Assembly (NCBI GenBank): GCA_002311455.1
Contig: DCAJ01000088.1
Span: 25,737 to 36,397 of the forward strand
Length of the DNA: 10,661 nt
Direction: 5' to 3'
Origin: Anaerolineales bacterium UBA1136
GTDB taxonomy: Bacteria; Chloroflexota; Anaerolineae; Anaerolineales; UBA11657
The notes beneath the pieces were generated by a model. The model ran no database searches. It saw only the letters and a program-made list of their open reading frames with translations, and was not told the DNA's origin. This document shows, piece after piece, positions 1 to 7,250 of this stretch. The first letter of the stretch is position 1. Each line of letters starts with the position of its first letter. Both the position numbers and the translations under genes were made by a program.

Positions 1-925
1 TTGGCGGATAAGAAATTGTACATTTTTTCAAAACTTCTTCTACTACAAGGCTCCTGTGTTCTCTATCTTGTTGCAAGGTTGCGGAATGTTCTAGCTGCTT
101 ACGCACAGCTATGCGTAGATCCAATAAAGTCTTGTATTGTTCTGAGACTAATTCAGCAAACCCATCATTTAGTTCAGGCAAAGTTCTACTTTTGCAACTT
201 TTGCAGGTCACGTTCCATATTACTTTTTTTCCTGCCAACTTTTTGTTATCGTATTCCGTAGAGAAAGATATGTCGAAATCGCGAATCTCATCAATGTTCA
301 TGCCCTCAAGTTTTTGTGCAAATCCGGCCATAGGCCATTCAGATTCGGATTCTAGTAACACATCCAAGTTTGTTTCTTCAACCAAAATATTGTTTTCTTC
401 AGTATCATCATCGAGTATGCCTCGTGCGTCAATGGTAATTACATCACCTAGTTGTGCAGGGCGCTCAATTGATTCAAGCAAGGCATGTTCAGCACGTAGA
501 TGCTCCATTGATTCAGAAATTGCTGTATCAGATATTTCCACAGTATCATAGGATACACGTACTGACTTATAGTCACCCAGGTCTACCTTAGGAGATAGAG
601 GTACTTTGAAGGTAAGTATGGGAGTGTCCTCAAGTGTCACATCTACTAGGTTACCAGGTGCGAAAGGTTCTAGTTCGGTTTGTTCCAATGCTTCCTTATA
701 TACTTGTTGTCCTAACTCTTCGATGGCATTCTCGGTAATAGTTTCATCACCAATATGCTGTAGTATGACACTATAAGGAGCTTTGCCTTTACGAAACCCT
801 GGGACATTGATCCTGCGTGCTAATCTGCGCGCAGCTGAATTTTTTGCAGTGACTAATCTCTCCATTTTCAGTTCCACAACCATCTGGATTTCGCAGCTGT
901 CTAGCTCATTTGTGCTAATTTTCAA
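1..925 (-). CDS. tig: Trigger factor (ribosome-associated chaperone / peptidyl-prolyl isomerase), C-terminus cut by window edge
   Basis: Trigger factor binds the ribosome at the peptide exit tunnel and shields nascent chains. The first 308 residues are present; the family is usually about 430-480 long. The N-terminal ribosome-docking signature GFRKGKAP lies at residues 43-50, the same numbering as in E. coli. The FKBP-like isomerase domain spans about residues 155-245. It is followed by LAGKKV (230-235) and LPELNDGFA (249-257), typical of the domain boundary, and then by the start of the helical C-terminal domain. I chose a TTG start at 923-925. It begins the protein as MKISTNELDS, matching the family N-terminus, and has AAAGAGG 5 bases upstream; the next in-frame ATGs (residues 15 and 21) would cut into the docking domain. 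The gene lies 43 bases downstream of the tRNA-Leu on the same strand, so the two may share a transcript. No internal stop is seen. Identity is very secure. Confidence 0.96.
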   Translation of the reverse strand, partial: MKISTNELDSCEIQMVVELKMERLVTAKNSAARRLARRINVPGFRKGKAPYSVILQHIGDETITENAIEELGQQVYKEALEQTELEPFAPGNLVDVTLEDTPILTFKVPLSPKVDLGDYKSVRVSYDTVEISDTAISESMEHLRAEHALLESIERPAQLGDVITIDARGILDDDTEENNILVEETNLDVLLESESEWPMAGFAQKLEGMNIDEIRDFDISFSTEYDNKKLAGKKVIWNVTCKSCKSRTLPELNDGFAELVSEQYKTLLDLRIAVRKQLEHSATLQQDREHRSLVVEEVLKKCTISYPP

Positions 926-930
926 TTTAT

Positions 931-937
931 CCTCTTT
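931..937 (-). promoter_or_regulatory. Ribosome binding site fixing the TTG start of trigger factor
   Basis: On the minus strand AAAGAGG lies 5 bases before the TTG codon at 925. This is the clearest Shine-Dalgarno sequence in the window and supports TTG initiation for trigger factor. The TTG upstream of the dehydrogenase at 7239 has a very similar context (AAGGATAAC then TTG). Confidence 0.7.
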
Positions 938-968
938 GTCATTCTTGTACAGTTTCTTGTACGGACAG

Positions 969-1052
969 TGGGGAAGGCGGGACTTGAACCCGCACGGGCT
1001 TGAGCCCACGTGATCCTAAATCACGCTCGTCTGCCAATTCCGACACTCCCCC
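969..1052 (-). tRNA. tRNA-Leu, anticodon UAG
   Basis: The minus strand folds into a complete class II tRNA of 84 bases including the discriminator A. The acceptor stem GGGGGAG pairs with CTTCCCC. The D arm carries GAATTGGCAGA. The anticodon stem CGTGA/TCACG encloses loop TTTAGGA, with anticodon TAG. A long variable arm has GGGC/GCCC paired around TCAA. The T stem GCGGG/CCCGC encloses TTCAAGT. The variable arm, the anticodon and the TG between acceptor and D stem identify leucine; UAG reads CUA and other CUN codons. The 3' CCA is not encoded, so it must be added enzymatically. It has its own -10 box 11 bases upstream. Confidence 0.97.
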
Positions 1053-1063
1053 GAACGGGCGCA

Positions 1064-1072
1064 ATTATAGCA
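1064..1072 (-). promoter_or_regulatory. Extended -10 promoter of tRNA-Leu
   Basis: The minus strand reads TGCTATAAT: a perfect -10 hexamer with the TGn extension, ending 11 bases before the first tRNA base. No good -35 box stands at 16-18 bases, as is common with extended -10 promoters. The same nine-base string occurs upstream of the sensor gene at 9150-9158. Confidence 0.6.
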
Positions 1073-1213
1073 TGGGGAATGTAACTTGCTACATCTACCT
1101 TGTAGGCAAATCTCTCAAGAATCCATTGTTTGTGTTTGGGATTATATTTCCTTACTACTTAGGTGGGAATAATCAGGATTTGTCTCTATGAAACATAATA
1201 TCAATTCACAAAG

Positions 1214-2488
1214 TCAATTGTTCTCTAGAAACAGTGCTAGTGCTGCATCAAGTTGTGGATCTATGTTACTTTGATAATCTTCATAACTAGGTTGTATTTC
1301 AATATCTGGTTCAACTCCCTGTCCGTCAATTGAGTTACCAAGTGGACCAACCCAACGAGCAAAGGTAATGCGGACCGAGCCACGATTGTCCGTAAGATTA
1401 ATCCATGTCTGAACTGTACCTTTTCCGTAAGTTGTTTCTCCTACAAGTGTGCCTCGCTTGTAATCTTTGACGGCACTAGCTACTATTTCAGACGCGCTTG
1501 CACTACCGCGATTTATAAGTACTACCAATGGAATGTCAGTAGCTAAGCCATCTCTACGAGATCGATATTCTCGTTCACGGCCGTCTCCGAATGTTTCCAT
1601 CATGACCACTTGGTTGTTAATAAATTGCGATGTCACTGCAATACCTGCATCTAGAAAGCCACCCGGATTATTCCGTAGATCAAGAATTAGACCCACAGTA
1701 TCATCTGACAACAATGTACGTAACTGCCTACGAAGCTCTTTTTCAGTTCTGTCACCAAAACGATTGATTTTCACGTAGGCGATTTGGTTGGCCAGCTTTT
1801 CGCTTTCTACAGAGGCAACAACGAAATTATATCTGGTTATCTCGACAACCAGGGATTCTAATAGCCCTTCGCGCTTTAAGGTAATACTGACTATTGTACC
1901 AGCTGGGCCTCTAATTTGACCTATGACTTCAAATGGATCAATGTCACTCACATCTTTACCGTCGACAGCTATTATTATGTCGCCAGGTAGCATGCCTGCT
2001 TCTTCTGCTGGAGATCCTGGAAGCGGGGCAATGACACGGAGATATTCTCCGTTTGTATCAACTTCAGCACCAATACCTTCTATCTCGCCAGACATGTTTT
2101 CGCTCATCATATCTTGCTCAATGGGAGTCATGTAACTGGTGTTTTTATCTCCGGTAGCTTTGAGCATGCCTCTTATTGCACCTTGAACTAATTTGGTGGT
2201 GTCTAGTGGCTGATCGACAAAGTTTTCCTGTAGTAATTCAAAAGATTCCCAAAAAGGCTTAAAGTCTTGTTGTAGATCTTTTGGGGTAGCCCCGGCCTCC
2301 TGGTTGATTTCAATGTCATCTGCAGTAATGACACGACCGGCTAATGGAAAAGTACTAGGTAAAACGTCGTAGTAGTAAGCTCCAGTGACAAATCCGCCAG
2401 TGAAAATACCTGTACTTACAAAAAATAGTGCTATCGATATTAGAATGTTACGAGATAATCTTTCCCTCATAGAGCAAATGTATCCCAT
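1214..2488 (-). CDS. ctpA: Membrane-anchored carboxyl-terminal processing protease (PDZ + S41A peptidase, CtpA/CtpB type)
   Basis: This 424-residue protein is predicted to sit outside the cytoplasmic membrane and trim or degrade proteins from their C-termini. One hydrophobic segment (about 15-37) acts as a signal anchor. A PDZ domain follows (about 135-205, with PGSPAEEAGMLPGD at 157-170). The S41 core includes LDLRNNPGG (269-277), GSASASEI (328-335) and TYGKGTVQ (353-360). By alignment with plant D1 processing protease and Bacillus CtpB, Ser331, Lys356 and Gln360 form the Ser/Lys-type active site; the 25-residue Ser-Lys spacing and the 4-residue Lys-Gln spacing fit. Length is typical. The start is uncertain. 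ATG at 2488 gives MGYICSMRERL and ATG at 2470 gives MRERLSRN; neither has a clear ribosome binding site. It lies 45 bases downstream of the large S41 lipoprotein and is probably co-transcribed. The stop is TGA. Orthology to one particular Ctp subtype is not established. Confidence 0.94.
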   Translation of the reverse strand: MGYICSMRERLSRNILISIALFFVSTGIFTGGFVTGAYYYDVLPSTFPLAGRVITADDIEINQEAGATPKDLQQDFKPFWESFELLQENFVDQPLDTTKLVQGAIRGMLKATGDKNTSYMTPIEQDMMSENMSGEIEGIGAEVDTNGEYLRVIAPLPGSPAEEAGMLPGDIIIAVDGKDVSDIDPFEVIGQIRGPAGTIVSITLKREGLLESLVVEITRYNFVVASVESEKLANQIAYVKINRFGDRTEKELRRQLRTLLSDDTVGLILDLRNNPGGFLDAGIAVTSQFINNQVVMMETFGDGREREYRSRRDGLATDIPLVVLINRGSASASEIVASAVKDYKRGTLVGETTYGKGTVQTWINLTDNRGSVRITFARWVGPLGNSIDGQGVEPDIEIQPSYEDYQSNIDPQLDAALALFLENN

Positions 2489-2533
2489 AAAATTAGTAAT
2501 CTATTTACTTTTGGCATAGTTGAAGAATTATTA

Positions 2534-5125
2534 TTAATTGACATAAATCCTATATTCAAATTCGCGCAATCCAACTGGATAAACCTTATCCCCATCGTCT
2601 ATTTCCTGATTATTACTGACTTCAGTAAGCAATATGTGTTCACCACGTGGCCAATCAGTGAGACCCGCTAGTCGGTAAAAGCAGTATTCTTTATTCGCTT
2701 GGCCGTCAGTTTGGTAGAAGTTATCCTCTGAAACAGGTTGGCCATTTAAATAGAATTTGAGAGTAATATTGCGCCAATTGCTATTGGCAATACTCTTAGT
2801 CGTGGCACACCAAGCGTACCACCAAATGCTTTCCCTAGAATTATCCATTAATATAGTGTAAACTCGTTTCTGCCCAGGTTGGGGTAGCTCATAATTAGGT
2901 GGTTCCTCTGCGAGTTCTTCCAATATCGGAGTGTTTTCTTGTGCAGCGGTTAGAGTCAATGATGGGCTAAGTAACCGTGGAGGTCCTGAGGGAGCGACTC
3001 CCGCCACTAATGGCTTCCGGAGAAGTTCAATTGCTTCTTGCAAAACTACATCTTTGTCTCCTAACAAGTTTTCCTCAGTAATTGGTATAAGTTTGTCAGG
3101 TATTACTCCTGTACCTTCTACAATTATGTTTCCCTGCATGTCTTGATCCATTCCAGTGGGAATTTGGAAAGAGAGATTATCAGGAAGTTTGTATTGTCCG
3201 CGACCGACTTCGCCCATAATTCCGTTGCTAGGATACTGACCTAATACGGTAACTTGTGGCAGTTGACTAAATATCCATGCTACGTTTTCGCATGCGCTTG
3301 CGCATGCAGGTCCTATGAGAATCGTTACTCGTCCTTTATAGATGAGCTTTTCGTCAGGTTCTATGCTATCAGGTGGACCATGCGTGTCAAAACTCTGCAA
3401 TTTTTCGCTGTAATAGTACCCACGCATTACTTCAATCTCATTCTGGGTGAAGAAGGATGCTAAACTCGTACCCATAGGTGATCCACCAAGATTGTGTCTT
3501 AAATCAATTATTACACCTGGCGATTCGTTGTCTACAAACAATTTTACTGCTCGTCTAAATAGACGGAACGTCAAATTAAGGTCGTCAGATAGAGACCATA
3601 TCCGGATATATCCAATTCCATGGTCTTCAATAATCTCATACTCGATAGGGGGTGCGTTGCGATCAAAACCGGCATATAGCGAGGTGGCAGCTAGGCTATT
3701 TCGCTCAGAACGTAATACTATTTTCGCTTGCTGCTCGATCCCAGTAGAATTTCGCCATGCTATTTGTGCAGTTTCACCTACCTCTCCTCTAGTGATGTAA
3801 CGATATCGTTCCAGAAGGAGCACATGGTCAGTGGAAAAGGGACCATTTAGTGGAGTAACATTTTTAATAGCCTCTCTAATGGGAATATTGTTATAGGAAA
3901 TGATTTCATCTCCTTGCTCTATACCAGCCTCTTCGGCAGCTCCACCTTTATCAACAAAACTGGCCAATACACGTCCGTCACTTAGCTCCGTCATTCCTAG
4001 TCCTGCACCTCCTCCAGCTTCTCTCTGAAATAGGCCTCCATCATCTCCACCGAGACCTACGTGCCCATCTGGTATGCTCCAGGCAAAGTTGCGCATGGCA
4101 ATGTACCATGCTTGAGGATCAGATGCCGCTTCTGCGGCGGCTACTTGTGGTGCAAATCTATCGTATAGGGTTTGCCATTCAATATTTTTTAGTTTGGTAA
4201 AAGGGTATTCTATGGAAGCCTTGGCCCATAGGCTATTGAAAGCCTCTGTATAGCTCAACTCAGATAAGTCGTTGATCGCAACATCTCCTTCGTATAGGAT
4301 AATTTCAGACACTTTTTCTTTACGGAAGGTGAATGGGGTGCTATCAAGGTTTATAATAGTATATCCAGGTCGGATAGGTTTTATTGGATCATCATCTGTG
4401 AACAGAAGCTTGTCTGGACCAAAACCTGATGGGAATGATTGCTCATAGTCTGGGGCCCAGACTATGAGTGTGCCTCCAATAAACTCGTCTCGATTCTCGC
4501 TGTCAATACGGGCGGATGTCCAAACAGTTGACCAGCCACGGAATTCGTCCTTACCTAAAAAAGGGTCGCCAATAGTATTCGCTTGTACTGCAACCGCAAA
4601 AATCCGTACACCGATGTCATTGTGCGAATTGTTGTCAACATCAACAAGGACACCCGGAGGCAATACTGGTAGATGGAGTACATAATCCCAAGTGTTGTCT
4701 CCTCTGGGTGTTAGCGGACCTAGAACTTGATTTTGTGGTGGGATAATGAAATCAAAGTCACGTTTTACAAAGCCAGCCTCATCTTCTAGCATGACGTATG
4801 GTTCTACTAGATAGTTTTCAAAAAGTGGGAAGGTAATTTCAGCACTGCCCACAATAGTTGCCGGTTCATTGGAGTCCTGTGTGTAAGTTGTTGGAATAGA
4901 AGTGATTTTGCTAGCTACTTCTCTATCAATGATTGGCGGGTCGTCCACAACATTAGATTTTGGTTTTATTGGTTCTGTAGCCGTAGTAACATTTGGTAAT
5001 TCTTGGTTTAGTAAAGTAGAACTAGAGCGCAATTCGCAAGCAGCTGTAGTCAATACAAACAAAGCCAGGGCACTTAGGCGTATTGTGAATATTCCAGACA
5101 GTGAAATCTGTGAAAAACTAATCAT
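2534..5125 (-). CDS. Large S41-family (tricorn-like) peptidase lipoprotein with PDZ domain
   Basis: This 863-residue protein looks like a surface or periplasmic lipoprotein. The leader (about 15-29) ends in lipobox TTAAC with Cys30, followed by a Ser/Thr/Pro-rich linker. Residues 85-270 look like an unrecognised beta-rich region. The S41 N-terminal helical segment (about 290-360) carries IPDGHVGL. A PDZ domain follows (about 374-425). The S41 core has DLRHNLGGS (541-549), ACASACE (607-613) and VEGTGVIPD (669-677). By analogy with tricorn-type S41 enzymes, the likely active site is Ser610, His355 and Glu670. The usual Ctp lysine is absent: the aligned stretch is GQYPSNGIM. Residues 750-863, rich in Trp and Tyr, form an unidentified C-terminal domain. 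The ATG at 5125 has GGGGG 5 bases upstream and overlaps the preceding gene by 8 bases, so translation may be coupled. Substrate unknown. Family assignment is strong; catalytic assignment is inference. Confidence 0.88.
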   Translation of the reverse strand: MISFSQISLSGIFTIRLSALALFVLTTAACELRSSSTLLNQELPNVTTATEPIKPKSNVVDDPPIIDREVASKITSIPTTYTQDSNEPATIVGSAEITFPLFENYLVEPYVMLEDEAGFVKRDFDFIIPPQNQVLGPLTPRGDNTWDYVLHLPVLPPGVLVDVDNNSHNDIGVRIFAVAVQANTIGDPFLGKDEFRGWSTVWTSARIDSENRDEFIGGTLIVWAPDYEQSFPSGFGPDKLLFTDDDPIKPIRPGYTIINLDSTPFTFRKEKVSEIILYEGDVAINDLSELSYTEAFNSLWAKASIEYPFTKLKNIEWQTLYDRFAPQVAAAEAASDPQAWYIAMRNFAWSIPDGHVGLGGDDGGLFQREAGGGAGLGMTELSDGRVLASFVDKGGAAEEAGIEQGDEIISYNNIPIREAIKNVTPLNGPFSTDHVLLLERYRYITRGEVGETAQIAWRNSTGIEQQAKIVLRSERNSLAATSLYAGFDRNAPPIEYEIIEDHGIGYIRIWSLSDDLNLTFRLFRRAVKLFVDNESPGVIIDLRHNLGGSPMGTSLASFFTQNEIEVMRGYYYSEKLQSFDTHGPPDSIEPDEKLIYKGRVTILIGPACASACENVAWIFSQLPQVTVLGQYPSNGIMGEVGRGQYKLPDNLSFQIPTGMDQDMQGNIIVEGTGVIPDKLIPITEENLLGDKDVVLQEAIELLRKPLVAGVAPSGPPRLLSPSLTLTAAQENTPILEELAEEPPNYELPQPGQKRVYTILMDNSRESIWWYAWCATTKSIANSNWRNITLKFYLNGQPVSEDNFYQTDGQANKEYCFYRLAGLTDWPRGEHILLTEVSNNQEIDDGDKVYPVGLREFEYRIYVN
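3290..3307. repeat. 8-bp perfect inverted repeat over the S41 active-site codons
   Basis: GCATGCGC and GCGCATGC flank a central TT inside the large S41 lipoprotein gene. On the coding strand it encodes the repeated peptide ACASAC around the predicted catalytic Ser610, so the symmetry may simply follow from the repeated Ala-Cys codons. Confidence 0.75.
4442..4468. repeat. 13-bp perfect inverted repeat with 1-base centre, inside a coding region
   Basis: Arms CTCATAGTCTGGG (4442-4454) and CCCAGACTATGAG (4456-4468) are exact reverse complements around a single G. It lies within the S41 lipoprotein gene and encodes about residues 219-228 (TLIVWAPDYE). The inner bases could open into a loop, leaving a 10-bp stem in RNA. 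No run of T follows on either strand, so it does not look like an intrinsic terminator. Role unknown. Confidence 0.85.
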
Positions 5126-5423
5126 CTTGCCCCCATACCTTTATGTTGTCACTTGAAGGTAGTGGAATTTTGCGACCGTACAATATGTGCCAGATTCCGT
5201 ATATGATGATTCCACAAAGTAAACCCATTCTTAATTCAGGTAACTGCATACGCCATTGCCAAAGTTTGTACATTGCTGAGCATACTGGTATGACTAAAAA
5301 TACAAGGGAAATCCATCTAGCTTTCTTTTCTACTCGAAAGTACAGTGCTAGGATGGCTATTGTGGCCACAGTAAGTAGGGACACAATATCCCATTGAAGT
5401 AGAGATAAAGAACTCATTTCCAT
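5118..5423 (-). CDS. Small three-helix membrane protein, function unknown
   Basis: This 101-residue hydrophobic protein has three predicted membrane helices at about 12-29, 37-54 and 66-83. A basic loop (RVEKKAR, 30-36) separates the first two, and the C-terminal tail of about 18 residues is polar. I do not recognise the family. Its TAG stop overlaps the start of the S41 lipoprotein by 8 bases, which supports a shared transcript and makes a real gene more likely. There is no Shine-Dalgarno sequence before ATG 5423. A perfect TATAAT lies only 11 bases upstream, so the mRNA may be nearly leaderless; ATG 5417 is an alternative start. It opens the minus-strand protease cluster and could be an accessory to the proteases, but nothing in the sequence proves that. 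Confidence 0.7.
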   Translation of the reverse strand: MEMSSLSLLQWDIVSLLTVATIAILALYFRVEKKARWISLVFLVIPVCSAMYKLWQWRMQLPELRMGLLCGIIIYGIWHILYGRKIPLPSSDNIKVWGQDD

Positions 5424-5434
5424 AAGTGACCGTG

Positions 5435-5440
5435 ATTATA
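5435..5440 (-). promoter_or_regulatory. -10 box of the membrane-protein / S41 protease unit
   Basis: The minus strand has a perfect TATAAT at 5440 down to 5435. A start of transcription 6-7 bases further on would lie only about 5 bases before ATG 5423. The -35 region is weak: TTGCAC exists but at about 20 bases spacing. Confidence 0.45.
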
Positions 5441-5507
5441 CCGCGCTGGGTTGTATGTGAGTGCAATCTATTCTAATGTTTTGTGGTGAAAATAATACAA
5501 TCCATTT

Positions 5508-7222
5508 GTGTCCATAGCTATACTCAAGGCTTCTGTAATATCTAAGATAGCGGCTGGAGAGGTTATAGAAAGACCTGCTTCAGTGGTTAAAGAACTTGTG
5601 CAAACTCGTTTGACGCTGGTGCTGGAAGTGTCAGTGTAGATAATTTGGGTAGTGGTCTTAGTCTGATAAAAGTCTCTGACGATGGCAACGGTATTCCTAC
5701 TAGCGAAGTGGAATTGGCATTTTCTAGGTATGCCACTTCAAAACTGAATTCTGAGGCAGATTTGGAAATAATCCGAACACTAGGTTTCCGTGGGGAGGTA
5801 CTTGCTTCCATTGCTGCCGTTAGCCAAGTTGAGTTAGTTACCAGATCTGCAACTGAGGATACTGGCGTACGTTTGCTTCTAATTGCTGTACAATTTAAAG
5901 ACAGTAAAAGTATTGGAGTACCGTCAGGTACAGTCATTCAAATTGAAAACCTCTTCTACAACGTTCCTCAACGGTTAAAGTTTTTGAACTCAGAAGCTAC
6001 AGAGCGAGGTCTTGTAAAGAGGATTGTGTCTAGATATGCGATGGCCTATCCACATGTACGTTTTAGATTTTTATCTGATAGTAGACAAGGATTTCAATCA
6101 TATGGAAATGGCAATTTATTGGACGTTCTAGCGTCCATATATGGAGTTGATGTTGCTGGAAAGACGATAGATATGCCTACCATAAAGCAAGATAATATTG
6201 CTGTGAGCGGATTGGTTAGCATGCCTGAGCTTAGCAGATCCAATCGCCAAGCAATTACCTTTTTCAGTAATGGAAGACACATATATGACACACAGCTAAA
6301 TGTTGCTGTTATGCGAGCTTATCACACAATGTTAATGACTGGTCGGTATCCAATTGCAGTTATATCTATAGTAATTCCACCGTCAGAAATAGATGTTAAT
6401 GTGCATCCAACAAAATCGGAAGTGCGCTTTATTGACAAGAACCTAGTGTTTCCGGCAGTGGAAAAAGCAGTTCGTCGCACATTGTTGGATTATGTTTCAG
6501 TGTCAGTCATGACTAAATCAGTTTCAGTTGAGGAAGGATTTTCACATATGTCTACTTGGTCGTAGTCTGATAGTAACAGCAAAAAACATGAAATGCTGGT
6601 TGCAGAGGATAGAGTTATGCATAGCAGACTGTCTGGCATGGAGATGCTCGTGCTCTGCATTATTGGGCAAACCAATAATGCGTTTATAGTTGCTGAAGGA
6701 CCTGATGGTCTGTATATGATTGATCAGCATGCTGCACATGAGAGAATTCTTTACGAGGAATATGTGGAGTCGGCAAAACAGGATACACTTAGATTGCAAA
6801 ACTTGTTGCAGCCCTTTACTCTACAGTTGGCTGCTGAGGATGCAGAAATACGATGTAATAATTTAGATAAACTCTCAGATCTCGGTTTTGATATGGAGTC
6901 ATTTGGTGGCGATAGTTTTATTGTGTGCGCATTGCCTGCTATAGTAGATTCTGCCGATATTGAACTAGTGCTAATGAGCGTTGTCAAGCATAGAAGTGAT
7001 GATTTGTATGGAGTGTTATAGTGGTCTGAAGATCAAATTATAAAGCGAGTGTGCAGGCTAGTTGCAGTTCGGGCTGGCAAGGTACTTTCATATGATGAAC
7101 AAATGGCGTTATTACATTAGTTGGAGAGATGCAAATCTCCTAGCACTTGTCCGCATGGTAGACCAACTATGGTTCACTTTAGTTTGAATTCCATAAGGAA
7201 CCAATTTGGGCGCAAAGGGTAA
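5508..7222 (+). pseudogene. mutL: mutL, DNA mismatch repair endonuclease/ATPase, broken by one frameshift and three in-frame TAG codons
   Basis: MutL is an ATPase and, in this subtype, the strand-nicking endonuclease of mismatch repair. Read across its lesions this locus gives about 571 residues, a normal length. It begins at GTG 5508 (MSIAILKASV) with KIAAGEVIERPASVVKELV. After GTG 5598-5600 one base is missing, and the next frame resumes with NSFDAGA. The GHKL motifs SDDGNGIP, YATSKL, FRGEVLASI and PSGT follow. KSEVRF with its catalytic lysine and the endonuclease motif DQHAAHERILYE (codons from 6722) are present, as are a Cys motif near 7051 and CPHGRPT (7149-7169). In-frame TAG codons stand at 6563-6565 (linker), 7019-7021 and 7118-7120. 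The last falls where the family often has Gln or another polar residue. The natural stop is TAA at 7220-7222. The GTG start has no ribosome binding site. A recent pseudogene, sequence error or amber recoding could explain this; a plain pseudogene or error is most likely. Confidence 0.88.
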
Positions 7223-7250
7223 CAGATATAAGGATAACTTGAAAGCAACA

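Noticed and set aside
111..551. A 146-codon open frame on the plus strand
   Set aside because: It lies wholly antisense to the trigger factor gene, whose motifs are unmistakable; its Ser-rich composition is typical of a shadow frame.
1053..1213. A small gene between tRNA-Leu and ctpA
   Set aside because: Short open frames here have no ribosome site or recognisable product; the only supported element is the tRNA promoter.
5590..5610. Programmed ribosomal frameshift to express mutL
   Set aside because: No slippery heptamer, stimulatory stem or internal Shine-Dalgarno is visible, and three later stops would still block the full protein.
5587..5937. A 116-codon minus-strand open frame within mutL
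   Set aside because: It is antisense to conserved MutL motifs and lacks any recognisable feature.
6134..6143. Palindrome CCATATATGG inside mutL
   Set aside because: A 10-base palindrome is expected by chance in a window this long and AT-rich, and no second copy was noticed.
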